DNA of 64,000 bases from Paenibacillus glycanilyticus. GTDB taxonomy: Bacteria > Bacillota > Bacilli > Paenibacillales > Paenibacillaceae. The stretch is taken from positions 372,329 to 436,328 of the forward strand of contig NZ_BSSQ01000016.1 of assembly GCF_030161375.1 (NCBI RefSeq), written 5' to 3'. The notes under the pieces were generated by a model. The model was not told the DNA's origin. It saw only the letters and a list, made by a program, of their open reading frames with translations, and did no database searches. Below, piece after piece: positions 8,822-16,895 of this stretch; within the stretch, counting starts at the first letter, position 1, and the number at the start of each line of letters is the position of its first letter. The translations under genes were made by a program, and so were the position numbers.

Positions 8822-9235
8822 ATGACACGTCAGCCTGTTGCCTACTCGATTATCGTTCCGGTATGTAATGACGAGGAAGTGTTGTTTGGCGCCTATAAGC
8901 GCCTGAAGCATATTATGAAACCTACCGCCGCCAGTTATGAATTTATATTTGTAGATAATCATAGTACAGACCGTTCTGCCGATATGCTTCGCGTGTTTTG
9001 CGCGGCGGATGTTCGGGTTAGAGTCATCTATTTATCCGGCCGCTGCGGCCATGCTGCCGCCATTGCGGCAGGCATTGACCATGCGGTTGGCAATGGAGTT
9101 GCCGTTATGGAGTTAAAGCCGATAGACCGAAAAGCCAATATGGACGAGCTGGGGAGCAAGCAGCCTAGTTACAAAATCCGGTCAATGGAAGGTTTTACGC
9201 ATTCTCCGCTATGGGATATGATCCCGTCTGCCTAA
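8822..9235 (+). CDS. Short, degenerate family 2 glycosyltransferase
   Basis: About 137 residues from ATG 8822 (AGGGG at 8808-8812); an in-frame ATG at 8786 is the alternative. The N-terminal 85 residues follow the GT2 nucleotide-sugar-binding fold (YSIIVPVCNDEEVLFGAYKR, then YEFIFVDNHSTDRSADMLR, then GHAAAIAAGIDHA). These resemble GtrB/DPM1-type undecaprenyl-phosphate glycosyltransferases of more than 300 residues. The VDDGS motif reads VDNHS. The usual metal-binding DAD-type motif is replaced by MELKPID, and the catalytic C-terminal half and membrane helices are missing. It is probably inactive or repurposed, yet keeps a good promoter and a clean stop, 3 bp from the convergent dapA-like gene. 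Confidence 0.7.
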   Translation: MTRQPVAYSIIVPVCNDEEVLFGAYKRLKHIMKPTAASYEFIFVDNHSTDRSADMLRVFCAADVRVRVIYLSGRCGHAAAIAAGIDHAVGNGVAVMELKPIDRKANMDELGSKQPSYKIRSMEGFTHSPLWDMIPSA

Positions 9236-9238
9236 TGG

Positions 9239-10111
9239 CTAGATCCACGATGCCAACTGCTCCCGTAGCTCATTGGAGATTGGAGTGAGCGGGAGACGGA
9301 GTTCATCCGATTGGATGCGGCCTTGCCGGGCCAGCAGCCATTTGAGCGGTGCAGGATTAGACTCTTGGAACAACAAGCGGATTAGAGGCAGCAACGCGCC
9401 GAAAGACCTTCGGCTAGCTTCAAGTTGCCCTTGCCCGAACTGCTCATATATTTCGATAAACGAAGAGGTCCGAATATTAGCGGAGGCAAGCATGCCGCCG
9501 GCTGCGCCGGTGCTGAGCATGGCATGGAAATAGGCATCTTCCCCGCATAAGACAGGCTTGTGGCTGCCGCTCCGGGCAAGCTCCGTCATCAGGTCGATTC
9601 CGCCTGAGCTGTCTTTTAGACCGATTACGCCGTCGATCTCCAGTATGGTTCGTACCGTATCCGGCGCTAGTCGTATTCCCGTACGCGAAGGAACCTCGTA
9701 AGCAATAATGGGGAGGCCGGTACGGGCTGCTTGTTTGTAATGCGCAATTATGCCTTCCTGTGAAGGACGGCTGTAATAAGGAACAACGACAAGCGCCGCG
9801 TCCGCGCCATGCTCGCCGGCGAATGCCGTTTTGCGTACGGTGGATGCCGTATCGTTTGTTCCGGTACCTACGATAACGGGCCGCTCAGCTTTGCGGCAGA
9901 CGGATTTGGCTGCTGTAGTAAGGGCCGCTAATTCATCTAAAGTCACCGTGGGGGATTCGCCGGTTGTACCGTTAACGACAATGCCGCTCACGCCATCCTC
10001 AAGCAATTTCCCCAAATAAGGTTCCCATGAAGCCAAATCCAAATCTCCGCTTTCCAGCAGCGGGGTAACCACAGGCACAAAAATCCCTTTCAAATCTTGC
10101 TCATTCAGCAT
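9239..10111 (-). CDS. Dihydrodipicolinate synthase family lyase (DapA-like)
   Basis: A class I aldolase-fold protein of 290 residues. The GTTGE substrate-binding motif is at residues 48-52, the catalytic tyrosine is in YEVPSRTG and the Schiff-base lysine in GLKDSSG. It would catalyse condensation or cleavage of pyruvate or semialdehyde-type substrates; DapA itself joins pyruvate and aspartate semialdehyde in lysine synthesis. Being divergent from a LysR gene and away from other lysine genes, it may be a catabolic paralogue (sialic-acid lyase or KDG-aldolase branch). The start is ATG 10111 with AGGCGTTGCA upstream, a weak site. Confidence 0.85.
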   Translation of the reverse strand: MLNEQDLKGIFVPVVTPLLESGDLDLASWEPYLGKLLEDGVSGIVVNGTTGESPTVTLDELAALTTAAKSVCRKAERPVIVGTGTNDTASTVRKTAFAGEHGADAALVVVPYYSRPSQEGIIAHYKQAARTGLPIIAYEVPSRTGIRLAPDTVRTILEIDGVIGLKDSSGGIDLMTELARSGSHKPVLCGEDAYFHAMLSTGAAGGMLASANIRTSSFIEIYEQFGQGQLEASRRSFGALLPLIRLLFQESNPAPLKWLLARQGRIQSDELRLPLTPISNELREQLASWI

Positions 10112-10240
10112 ATTGCAACGCCTCCCGTATGGTTGTGCGATCTCTGTCTTTACTGTAGCATGCCTGAAGTATTACAGTTATCTATAGTTATTCATGCTTA
10201 TCATCAATAATTTTCATAATCGAAAGGTTGGAGCCAGATT

Positions 10241-11119
10241 ATGGAGTTAGTTTATTTACAGACCTTCTGCGAAGTGGCGAGAAAACGGAGTATTACGCGG
10301 GCGGCGGAAGAGCTTGGTTATGCGCAATCCAGCGTTACGATTCAAATTCAGAAGCTGGAAAAAGAGTATGGCGCACCGCTTCTGGAGCGGTACGGCAGGC
10401 AAATGCGGCTAACGCCGCCAGGCGAGAAGCTGTTTGCGTTAGCCGTTCAAATGCTCGAGCTGTACGGGCAGTCGAAGGAGTTGGTTGCGGGTTATGCGGG
10501 AGGCACGCTAGTCATCGGGGCTATTGATTCGCTTGCGGCGTATTTCCTTCCGCCGTATTTGCAGCGGTTGCGTCAGCTTTTTCCGGAATTGACCATTCAG
10601 CTTCAGCCGGACCGCGAATCGCAGATCATCAGCAAAGTGAAAGACGGCGAATACGATATCGGACTGCTGCTTGATGCCAAGCCGGCGGATGCAGCGCTTA
10701 ATTGCCAGACGCTTCGGGAAGAGCCGCTGCTGCTCGTTGCGCCAGTTGATCACCCGTTATGCGGGCATTCGCAGATTGATCTTCATGATCTGAACGGAAT
10801 GGAGCTTATTATGTCGGAGGAAAGCTGCGTATACCGGGGCATGTTCGAGAAGGTGCTGAAGGAGAATGGAATTGCTTATACCGCATTGTTCGAACTTGGC
10901 AATCCGGAAGCAGTGAAGCAATGCGCTCTTAACGGGCTTGGCCTTGCGCTGCTGCCCCAAATGGTCGTGGCGGAAGATATCCGGAAGGGGCTGCTGCGCG
11001 CGTTGCCGTTTGTCCATCCGGAAATTCGCTTTGATCTTCAATATTTGATTCATCCGCGCAAATGGATGTCGCAGCCGCTTGCTTCGTTTGTCCGGCTGCT
11101 AGGCGGCGAAATGCAATAA
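10241..11119 (+). CDS. LysR family transcriptional regulator
   Basis: A LysR protein of 292 residues: N-terminal wHTH (MELVYLQTFCEVARKRSITR; AAEELGYAQSSVTIQIQKLE) and a LysR substrate-binding domain. AGGTTGGAG precedes the ATG. It is divergent from the DapA-like gene across 129 bp, the usual arrangement for control of the neighbour and of itself. The spacer contains two direct GTTAT boxes (GTTATCTATAGTTAT, near 10176) that could be part of its site. The effector is unknown. Confidence 0.88.
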   Translation: MELVYLQTFCEVARKRSITRAAEELGYAQSSVTIQIQKLEKEYGAPLLERYGRQMRLTPPGEKLFALAVQMLELYGQSKELVAGYAGGTLVIGAIDSLAAYFLPPYLQRLRQLFPELTIQLQPDRESQIISKVKDGEYDIGLLLDAKPADAALNCQTLREEPLLLVAPVDHPLCGHSQIDLHDLNGMELIMSEESCVYRGMFEKVLKENGIAYTALFELGNPEAVKQCALNGLGLALLPQMVVAEDIRKGLLRALPFVHPEIRFDLQYLIHPRKWMSQPLASFVRLLGGEMQ

Positions 11120-11120
11120 C

Positions 11121-11164
11121 AAAAGACGCGGAGCAGCTCCCGGAAGAAGCTGCGCGCGTCTTTG
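11121..11164. terminator. Bidirectional terminator between LysR and multicopper oxidase genes
   Basis: AAAAGACGCG, inner arms GAGCAGCT/AAGCTGC, and CGCGTCTTT; A-rich on the left and T-rich on the right, between two converging genes. Confidence 0.8.
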
Positions 11165-11168
11165 CTTA

Positions 11169-13262
11169 TTATTCCGGATGGTTACTCGTTGCCGTCCCGA
11201 CGGTATAAGGCGACGTAATGCCTTCGTACATCAGATGCATGGTCATGCCGGATGCCGCATGGGCGAGATTGTGACAGTGGTCCATCCATAGGCCGGGATT
11301 ATCCGCTACGAAAGCTACCTCGTACACTTCACCCGGAGCGGTATCCAGCGTATCCGTCCACCAAGGGCTGCCGGTAACGGGTTCGCCGTTGCGGGATAAC
11401 ACAAGCATATGATGACCGTGAAGATGCATCGGATGGTCAACGGCGCCCCGGTTTACGATCGTTGTCTTTACAAGTTCGCCTTCGCGTACCATAAACATCG
11501 GCGTATTCGGGAATACTTCGCCGTTAATGGTGTAGTTCAACGCCAGCTTGCCGTTGAAGAAGCCGAGTTGATTATCCAGCACCATCGTAAACTCCCGGTC
11601 AAAATGGCTGTTTGCATCAAATGGCGTGGAGGTTGGCGTTCCGTAATGGGTCGGATCAAATACCGGCAGGTTAGGCGCATGTTTGGGCAGTTCGCCATTG
11701 CCGTCAGGGCTCATGACGATGCCAAGCTTGCCGCCTTGCCCGACGTTTAGAGTTACCGGCGTGTCCGGCATCGTAAAGGTCACGTCATACCGGCCGCCCG
11801 TAATAAGATCGAGGCTGACCTTATTCAGATTGCCGGGCTCATGCAGCTCCGTCCCGTCAATGGCCGCCACTTGGAACGTTGTTCCGAGGAGCTTGTAGGT
11901 TTGCCGGATCCAATCGTCGGTATTCGCAAGTCGGAGCCGTACCGGCGTTCCGGGCTCAATCTTTATATGCTGGATACCGTCGTTATCGCCAATGGCAATT
12001 CCATGGTTATCCCATAAGTGGGTCATGACCGTGATGTCCTTTACATCCGCGGGCATCCCTTCTTCGGGCTCTACGACAAGCGAGCCGAACAGCCCTTTTT
12101 CCACCGCTTCCCGCGAATCCTGGTGGGAGTGGTACCAGAAGCTGCCGACCTGTTCGGCGACGAACCGGTACGTATGCGTTTCGCCGGGCATAACGGCGTT
12201 CTGCGTAGCGCCGGCTACGCCGTCCTCGGCGTTGGGAACGTCAAGACCGTGCCAATGCAGCGTAACGCCTTCTTCGATATCTTTATTCGCAAGCTTGACC
12301 TCGACCAGCTGCCCTTTCTTGAACCGGAGCTCCGGTCCGGGAATTTGACCATTATAGGTCCATGCTTCTACGGCTCGCCCCGATGCAAGCTTGACGGTCT
12401 TCTTCTCGGCGGTCAGCGTATAAGATACATCGGGTTTGCCTTCGGCTGGACCTGTCAGACTGTCAACGGAGATCTCCTTCACGGGCTCTGCCGAAGCGGT
12501 AACGGCTTCGCTATGATTATGATGGGCAAGTGACATGCCGCTGCCGTTATCCATCGGCCCTTCCGCCATGGAGACCGTCTCCGGCAGGCGGCTCGCCTTA
12601 AGAGCGCTATAGAACGGGACGCTTCCGAGGGCTATTGCGACGACAAGAACAGCTAACCGCCGCATTAACCGCATGAACGGACGATTGGCCGGCGCCTTGC
12701 CGTCTAGACTAATTCTGGAACTGCGGTTAAGATGGGACAGCCACAGCGCCATGCCGGCGATGAGGAGCAAGATAAGCGGTATGGCTCCATTCCATATATC
12801 AAACGGCACGGTTGTCGTAAAAGTCCAGTACATGCCCGTTAAAGCGCCTAGCGCAACGAATTGATAAGGGGCGATGATAGCCGGTTGCGATGCGCGGACA
12901 AGCAGCCTGAGATCAAGCGGCGAGTTGGTCTTCCGTCCGGTAGCTTGCCGGATTTTGCGGAGGCGGGGAACGGAAACCGTCCAGATCATAACCGTCGGTA
13001 CGATAAGCAACGGCGGAATGAGCAGACGATCCCGCCAGAATATAGAGTCGGTTATGGCCATCAGCCACGCTATTCCGCCAACAACGCCGGCGCTGGATAA
13101 GGTTAACACTACCGCCCAGGTCATTAATTTTCGCGCTTTACGGTTCAAATTCGCTTCTGTACTGCTGAAGAGCAGCAGGGATGCCTTGTTGCCGGCGATC
13201 CAGGCGAGCAGCAGGGTGAGAAGCAGAAAACCCCTCGCCGCGCTAATAGCTGCAAAATACAT
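11169..13262 (-). CDS. Membrane-anchored multicopper oxidase
   Basis: About 697 residues from ATG 13262; GGAGGA lies about 10 nt upstream, and an open frame upstream to 13364 looks spurious. Residues 1-230 contain several membrane helices, followed by a His-rich region (MSLAHHNHSE) and three cupredoxin domains. All four copper motifs are seen: HWHGLDVP, FWYHSHQD, HPMHLHGHH and HCHNLAHAASGM, giving a complete type 1 site with axial Met and the trinuclear cluster. It would couple oxidation of metal ions or phenolics to reduction of O2 to water on the outer face of the membrane. Roles in copper tolerance or metal oxidation are both possible; no metal-specific neighbour helps decide. Confidence 0.9.
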   Translation of the reverse strand: MYFAAISAARGFLLLTLLLAWIAGNKASLLLFSSTEANLNRKARKLMTWAVVLTLSSAGVVGGIAWLMAITDSIFWRDRLLIPPLLIVPTVMIWTVSVPRLRKIRQATGRKTNSPLDLRLLVRASQPAIIAPYQFVALGALTGMYWTFTTTVPFDIWNGAIPLILLLIAGMALWLSHLNRSSRISLDGKAPANRPFMRLMRRLAVLVVAIALGSVPFYSALKASRLPETVSMAEGPMDNGSGMSLAHHNHSEAVTASAEPVKEISVDSLTGPAEGKPDVSYTLTAEKKTVKLASGRAVEAWTYNGQIPGPELRFKKGQLVEVKLANKDIEEGVTLHWHGLDVPNAEDGVAGATQNAVMPGETHTYRFVAEQVGSFWYHSHQDSREAVEKGLFGSLVVEPEEGMPADVKDITVMTHLWDNHGIAIGDNDGIQHIKIEPGTPVRLRLANTDDWIRQTYKLLGTTFQVAAIDGTELHEPGNLNKVSLDLITGGRYDVTFTMPDTPVTLNVGQGGKLGIVMSPDGNGELPKHAPNLPVFDPTHYGTPTSTPFDANSHFDREFTMVLDNQLGFFNGKLALNYTINGEVFPNTPMFMVREGELVKTTIVNRGAVDHPMHLHGHHMLVLSRNGEPVTGSPWWTDTLDTAPGEVYEVAFVADNPGLWMDHCHNLAHAASGMTMHLMYEGITSPYTVGTATSNHPE

Positions 13263-13478
13263 ATAATTACATTCCTCCGTCCCGGCCGTTGCCGCGGAAA
13301 ATAGTTCATCGGATTCCAAGAAGCCTAGGAGGTCAACCTGTCTCCAATGTGATAATATAGTCATAGTTATTGTAGCGCGGCATGATAGCCGCCTTAACCG
13401 TCTATAGAACGGACTGAAACTAGACTTTAGGCCGGGAGAAGAAACGTTTGCCGGTTAATTAGCGTAATAGAGAGCCTA

Positions 13479-13536
13479 ATGCTTGCGAAGTAAGAACGGT
13501 GCCAATTGGCGTAGCCAATGAAAGGCGCAATTCTTT
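13479..13536 (+). promoter_or_regulatory. Structured 5'UTR element, yidC-monitor copy
   Basis: ATGCTTGCGAAGTAAGAA is followed by a hairpin (GTGCC/GGCGC outer, ATTGGC gta GCCAAT inner) closed by AAGAA/TTCTT. The closing stem ends 2 nt before the AAGGAGGTG ribosome binding site. The layout equals that of the elements at 15826-15959 and 23564-23697, with different paired bases. Confidence 0.6.
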
Positions 13537-13553
13537 GAAGGAGGTGAAATGCA

Positions 13554-13907
13554 TTGTTGGAATTACAGGATTTAATCCCATACTTTTTCTCGATCAGCAT
13601 CTTATGTTCACTCGCTTATGTAGCGTATTTCGCCCATCAGAGCGCGGATGCGGAATTTAGCACCGTATTGAAGCGGTTTGTGTGGGAGCCGGTCGTTCCC
13701 GTTGTGGTTATGATTAGCCGCTTTGAGCGGATTCAGCACTGGCTCGCCAGAAGGATAAAAAGAAAAGAAGCGCCGGATGGTGATTCAGCCGATTGTCTTC
13801 ACTCGTTTGTGAATAATGCCAAGCATGCACACAAAACGAGGAGGCCAATATGGGCACACACACAAACAATGCATTCACCGCATTTACTAAAAAATATAGA
13901 ATTCTAG
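13554..13907 (+). CDS. Candidate MifM-like secretion monitor / regulatory leader ORF of yidC
   Basis: An ORF of 117 codons starting with TTG 13554, fixed by a perfect AAGGAGGTG site 7 nt upstream. It overlaps the yidC start by 58 nt. Residues 7-27 form one membrane segment and the rest is soluble and basic. Residues 59-80 read RIQHWLARRIK then RKEAPDGDSAD. Compared with the B. subtilis MifM arrest region as I remember it (R-I-x-x-W-I, basic residues, then Pro and an Asp/Glu-rich stretch), the order and spacing agree: RIxxWL, Arg/Lys run, AP, acidic DGDSAD. The yidC ribosome binding site lies inside this ORF and is paired in a hairpin (13797-13844). A ribosome paused near codons 77-80 would open that hairpin. 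The function is inferred; homology is not proven. Confidence 0.65.
   Translation: MLELQDLIPYFFSISILCSLAYVAYFAHQSADAEFSTVLKRFVWEPVVPVVVMISRFERIQHWLARRIKRKEAPDGDSADCLHSFVNNAKHAHKTRRPIWAHTQTMHSPHLLKNIEF
13797..13844 (+). promoter_or_regulatory. Hairpin masking the yidC ribosome binding site
   Basis: CTTC (13797-13800) and CTCGTTTGTG (13802-13811) pair with CACAAAACGAGGAGG (13830-13844) with single-base bulges. The whole GAGGAGG site (13838-13844) of yidC is buried. The left arm lies 4-15 nt ahead of codons 77-80 of the upstream ORF, within reach of a stalled ribosome. Confidence 0.7.
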
Positions 13908-14674
13908 CAGCAATCGCGATTCTGGTTATCGTCAGCGGCTGCGGCGCGCAAGGAACGATTGATTCCGATACGCCGGGCTTTTTCAATCATTACGTCGTGT
14001 TTCCGTTCTCCTATCTGATTCAGCACATTGCGTCTTTCTTTGGCGGTAGCTACGGCATTGCCGTTATTATTATGACGTTGCTCGTGCGGATCGTGCTCCT
14101 GCCGCTGATGCTTCGCCAATATAAAGGCCAGCAGGGCATGAAGCAGAAGATGAGCCTTATTCAGCCGGAGCTGAACAAGATCAAAGAGAAATACAAAGAA
14201 AAAACGCCTGAAAATCAAGCCAAGCTGCAAAAAGAAACGATGGAACTCTACAGCAAGCATCAGTTCAATCCGATGGCGATTGGCTGCTTGCCGATGCTGA
14301 TTCAAATGCCGATTTTGACCGGGCTGTATTATGCGATCAAAATGACGCCGGAGCTTGCTCAGCACTCGTTCCTCTGGTTCCAGTTAGGAACTCCGGATCA
14401 CGTATTGCCTTTCCTGGCCGCCGCTATTTATTATGTGCAGTTCCGCGTATCGCAGATTGGCGTAGACGCTGCCCAGAAGAAACAGATGGCTGTGATGGGG
14501 CTTCTCTCGCCGGTTATGATGGGGATCTTCTCCTTCAGCGCGCCGGCTGCCGTACCGCTGTATTGGGTTGTCGGGGGCGTCTTTATGATTGTTCAGACGT
14601 TGGTATCCAAACGGCTCTATCCTACGCTGCCCGCAACTCCGGTAGCGGATACGCCCGCTGTTCCAGCGAAATAA
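13850..14674 (+). CDS. yidC: Membrane protein insertase YidC/SpoIIIJ/Oxa1 family lipoprotein
   Basis: A protein of 274 residues with a lipoprotein signal peptide (lipobox VSGC, Cys31) and five membrane segments, the usual Gram-positive YidC2/SpoIIIJ form. The conserved arginine of the hydrophilic groove is in LLVRIVLLPL (first segment after the lipobox). A charged cytoplasmic hairpin (QGMKQKMSLIQPELNKIKE) and a short C-terminal tail follow. It inserts membrane proteins alone or with SecYEG. The upstream overlapping ORF and the masked ribosome binding site suggest it is an inducible paralogue (as B. subtilis YidC2) made when insertion capacity falls. Confidence 0.95.
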   Translation: MGTHTNNAFTAFTKKYRILAAIAILVIVSGCGAQGTIDSDTPGFFNHYVVFPFSYLIQHIASFFGGSYGIAVIIMTLLVRIVLLPLMLRQYKGQQGMKQKMSLIQPELNKIKEKYKEKTPENQAKLQKETMELYSKHQFNPMAIGCLPMLIQMPILTGLYYAIKMTPELAQHSFLWFQLGTPDHVLPFLAAAIYYVQFRVSQIGVDAAQKKQMAVMGLLSPVMMGIFSFSAPAAVPLYWVVGGVFMIVQTLVSKRLYPTLPATPVADTPAVPAK

Positions 14675-14678
14675 GAAG

Positions 14679-14722
14679 AGGACGCATCGCCTGTCGCGGA
14701 CAGGTCATGCGTCCTTTTTTTA
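14679..14722 (+). terminator. yidC terminator
   Basis: GGACGCAT-CCTGTC arms pairing with GACAGG-ATGCGTCC, then T7. Confidence 0.92.
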
Positions 14723-14796
14723 AAGTATTTAGTGAACTATTCCCTGAAAGGGGTGTTTGCGGCATGCCCCAAAATGCTATACTTAAATAAGTGCCT

Positions 14797-14973
14797 TTAA
14801 CGCGAACCGTCCGACGGTCCGCTTGGAGGCGGCGCTGTCCTGCTGTTTGTCGGATATCTCTCGATCAGCTTGCTTGTTAGATCCGGCAAGACGATGTTAG
14901 GCTCCTCCTCTGTAAATAAGCCGAATTTCGGATCGATATCTCTCTCTGTCACAAGATCTTCCTTGTTGTCCAT
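14797..14973 (-). CDS. Small hypothetical protein
   Basis: 58 codons from ATG 14973 (AAAGGGG at 14985-14991 on this strand; a GTG at 14985 is an alternative). The product is acidic, soluble and proline-rich at the end (NKEDLVTERDIDPKFGLF ... TAPPPSGPS), with no known domain. Codon use resembles the neighbours. It converges with yidC and is divergent from pirin. Confidence 0.5.
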   Translation of the reverse strand: MDNKEDLVTERDIDPKFGLFTEEEPNIVLPDLTSKLIERYPTNSRTAPPPSGPSDGSR

Positions 14974-15089
14974 CGCCCATTGCACCCCTTTTAATCAGCT
15001 TCTGCCGTTAGAATGCCCGATAACCTCTTTCACCATTACCCTTACATACAACTGAATAATTGATTTGAATAAAAGGAGGCGTATTGTTC

Positions 15090-15788
15090 ATGATGAAACT
15101 TTTTCCGGCAACTGCACGCCATGCCGTCGACCTTGGATGGCTGCGTAGTGCGCAAAGCTTTTCGTTTGGCGAGTATTTCGATCCGGAGAACTCGAGTTTT
15201 GGCGTCATGCGCGTGCTTAACGATGACGTTATTGCGCCGGGACGCGGCTTTGGCGCCCATCCTCACAGCGAGATGGAGATTGTAACCATTCCGATTACGG
15301 GCCGGCTGAAGCACGAGGATAATCTCGGCAACGCGGAAGTAACGGCCGCTGGCGAGATTCAGCGCATGTCTGCCGGCACCGGCATTATTCACGCCGAATA
15401 TAACGATTCCGATACGGAAGAGGGCAGTTTTCTGCAGATGTGGTTTATGCCGAAGGAGAGAGGTGTTGCGCCTTCTTACGAGATGTCCCGCTATGACGAT
15501 GCGAAGCTTCAGAATGCGCTGGTGCCGGTTGTAACGCCCGATGGGGCTGACGGTACGGCCAGCATCAATCAGGACATGACCATTTATTTGGGCCGCCTGC
15601 AGCAGGGCAGACGGATTCTCTTCAACCAGAAGACGGGCCGCCGCGCGTTTATTATGGTGTTGGAAGGCGAGCTTAACCTGAACGGTATGGCACTTGGTCC
15701 CAAAGATTCGGTTCGAGCTGAATTCGAGCCTGACTATATACTATCCGCCGAAGTTCCGGCGTTTGTTATGCTGATCGATCTGCCTTAG
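15090..15788 (+). CDS. Pirin family protein
   Basis: A bicupin protein of 232 residues. The metal ligands of pirins are visible as HPHSEMEIV (two His) and IIHAEYND (His, Glu) in the N-terminal cupin. The C-terminal cupin carries no such motif. Bacterial pirins of this type (YhhW-like) can oxidise quercetin in vitro; the physiological role is uncertain. AGGAGG at 15074-15079 lies 10 nt before ATG 15090; a TTG at 15084 is also in frame and closer. Confidence 0.88.
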   Translation: MMKLFPATARHAVDLGWLRSAQSFSFGEYFDPENSSFGVMRVLNDDVIAPGRGFGAHPHSEMEIVTIPITGRLKHEDNLGNAEVTAAGEIQRMSAGTGIIHAEYNDSDTEEGSFLQMWFMPKERGVAPSYEMSRYDDAKLQNALVPVVTPDGADGTASINQDMTIYLGRLQQGRRILFNQKTGRRAFIMVLEGELNLNGMALGPKDSVRAEFEPDYILSAEVPAFVMLIDLP

Positions 15789-15790
15789 AT

Positions 15791-15959
15791 TGTATCAGGT
15801 CACTGTGTGGCAATTCTTTAAGCGAATGCTTACGAAATAAGAATCACCACGATTGACCTGTATCAGGTCACAATGTGGCAATTCTTTAAGCGAATGCTTA
15901 CGAAGTAAGAATTGCTACTTATGGCAATGTATTGCCAAATCAAAATAGCAATTCTTTTT
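15791..15959 (+). repeat. Tandem 68-bp structured leader elements (two full copies plus a partial one)
   Basis: Full copies begin at 15826 and 15894 (ATGCTTACGAAATAAGAAT and ATGCTTACGAAGTAAGAAT), exactly 68 bp apart, preceded by a half copy at 15791-15822. Copy A folds as AAGAAT-CA-CCAC-GAT-TGACC, loop TGTATCA, GGTCA-CAAT-GTGG-CA-ATTCTT. Copy B folds as AAGAATTGCTA with TAGCAATTCTT enclosing GGCAA/TTGCC. The right arm of copy A can also pair with the left arm of copy B, so alternative folds compete. Copy B ends directly before TTTTAGGAGG. Confidence 0.7.
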
Positions 15960-15973
15960 AGGAGGAAACACCA

Positions 15974-16309
15974 ATGAAAGAAACCTTATTAATCAAACAC
16001 GCCGTTGGAGGAAGGACTTTCGTGGACTCGTCCAAACAGGCGGTGCCTTATCAGGTTGCGCATGAGGAAGGGCAGTGGCGGTTCACCGTAGTTACGCCGC
16101 GGGATCCCGGAATCGATGAGATTCTGGCTTGGAAGCAGGAGTTGAACGTGTTTGTTTTTCGAAGCTATACCGATGGCAGTCCTATGTTAAAGATCTGGTA
16201 CTCGGTCTTGCCGGATACGGTTAATTACGTGGCGGCGGAGGAAAAGCTGACGTTTGCGGCGGGCTCCTGCATTGAATATGTACCCGATGAATACGGATAT
16301 AAGCTGTAG
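15974..16309 (+). CDS. Hypothetical protein with structured leader
   Basis: A protein of 111 residues, soluble, with no signal peptide. It is rich in beta-prone segments (QWRFTVVTPRD, VFVFRSYTDG, LKIWYSVLPD). I recognise no family. TTTTAGGAGGAAACACCAATG gives a strong ribosome binding site 8 nt before the ATG. The leader contains the tandem 68-bp RNA element also seen before nirC. No terminator is visible after it. Confidence 0.7.
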   Translation: MKETLLIKHAVGGRTFVDSSKQAVPYQVAHEEGQWRFTVVTPRDPGIDEILAWKQELNVFVFRSYTDGSPMLKIWYSVLPDTVNYVAAEEKLTFAAGSCIEYVPDEYGYKL

Positions 16310-16352
16310 ACAAACCGTGTTGAAAATATAGATTAATTTGGAAAAATATTGA

Positions 16353-16381
16353 TTTACTATACCTTTAGTCCCTAGTACAAT
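16353..16381 (+). promoter_or_regulatory. Possible promoter of the DUF2269-like gene
   Basis: TTTACT and TACAAT separated by 17 nt, 39 nt before the start codon at 16420. The -35 box is weak. Confidence 0.45.
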
Positions 16382-16419
16382 AGACATGGTTGGGATTGAC
16401 TGGGGAGGAGGTAAAGTCA

Positions 16420-16878
16420 ATGTTGAGCTGGTACAGTCTTGTGTTATTTATCCATATCCTCGCAGCCGTGATGGGTCTTGGCACGGCGTTTGGATTCCCG
16501 CTGCTCGCCAGAAGCGCCAAAAACGCTACGCAGGCGAAGTTTACGCTGGAGCTACTGAAGAATATGGAGATTATGCCGAAGGTCGGTAGCATTACCCTTC
16601 TTCTGACCGGAATAATTCTAGCTATTCAGGAGCCGGATCTCTTTACGACAGGCTGGTACATCGCATCAATCGTTCTTTATTTGCTCGCGCAAGTGATTGT
16701 CATTGGCATGTTCCCGAAGTTCGCCAATGCGCAAATGGCCGTGCTTGAGAATCATCGTACGGAAGATATTCCTTCCGAATTCCGCGTGATCGGAAAAAAA
16801 AGCCTGCAATGGGAGCTTGTCACTCATTTCCTCGCGTTTTTGCTTATTTTGCTTATGGTGTTTAAGCCGACCTTCTAA
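16420..16878 (+). CDS. DUF2269-like membrane protein
   Basis: 152 residues with four membrane segments: residues 4-24, 43-63, 72-92 and 130-149. The LHFIHILAAVMGLG-like start (VLFIHILAAVMGLGTAFG) is typical of the DUF2269 family of unknown function. ATG 16420 is chosen because GGAGGAGGT precedes it by 8 nt; an in-frame ATG at 16390 lacks a site. Confidence 0.75.
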   Translation: MLSWYSLVLFIHILAAVMGLGTAFGFPLLARSAKNATQAKFTLELLKNMEIMPKVGSITLLLTGIILAIQEPDLFTTGWYIASIVLYLLAQVIVIGMFPKFANAQMAVLENHRTEDIPSEFRVIGKKSLQWELVTHFLAFLLILLMVFKPTF

Positions 16879-16895
16879 CCTTACGTACATACATC

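Noticed and set aside
11169..13364. Start of the multicopper oxidase at 13364
   Set aside because: The 34 extra residues have no homology sense; GGAGGA lies before ATG 13262, which begins with a hydrophobic membrane segment.
13365..13478. Promoter of the monitor-yidC transcript
   Set aside because: I looked for -35/-10 pairs; TTGCCG and TAATAG are present but at wrong spacing, so none is claimed.
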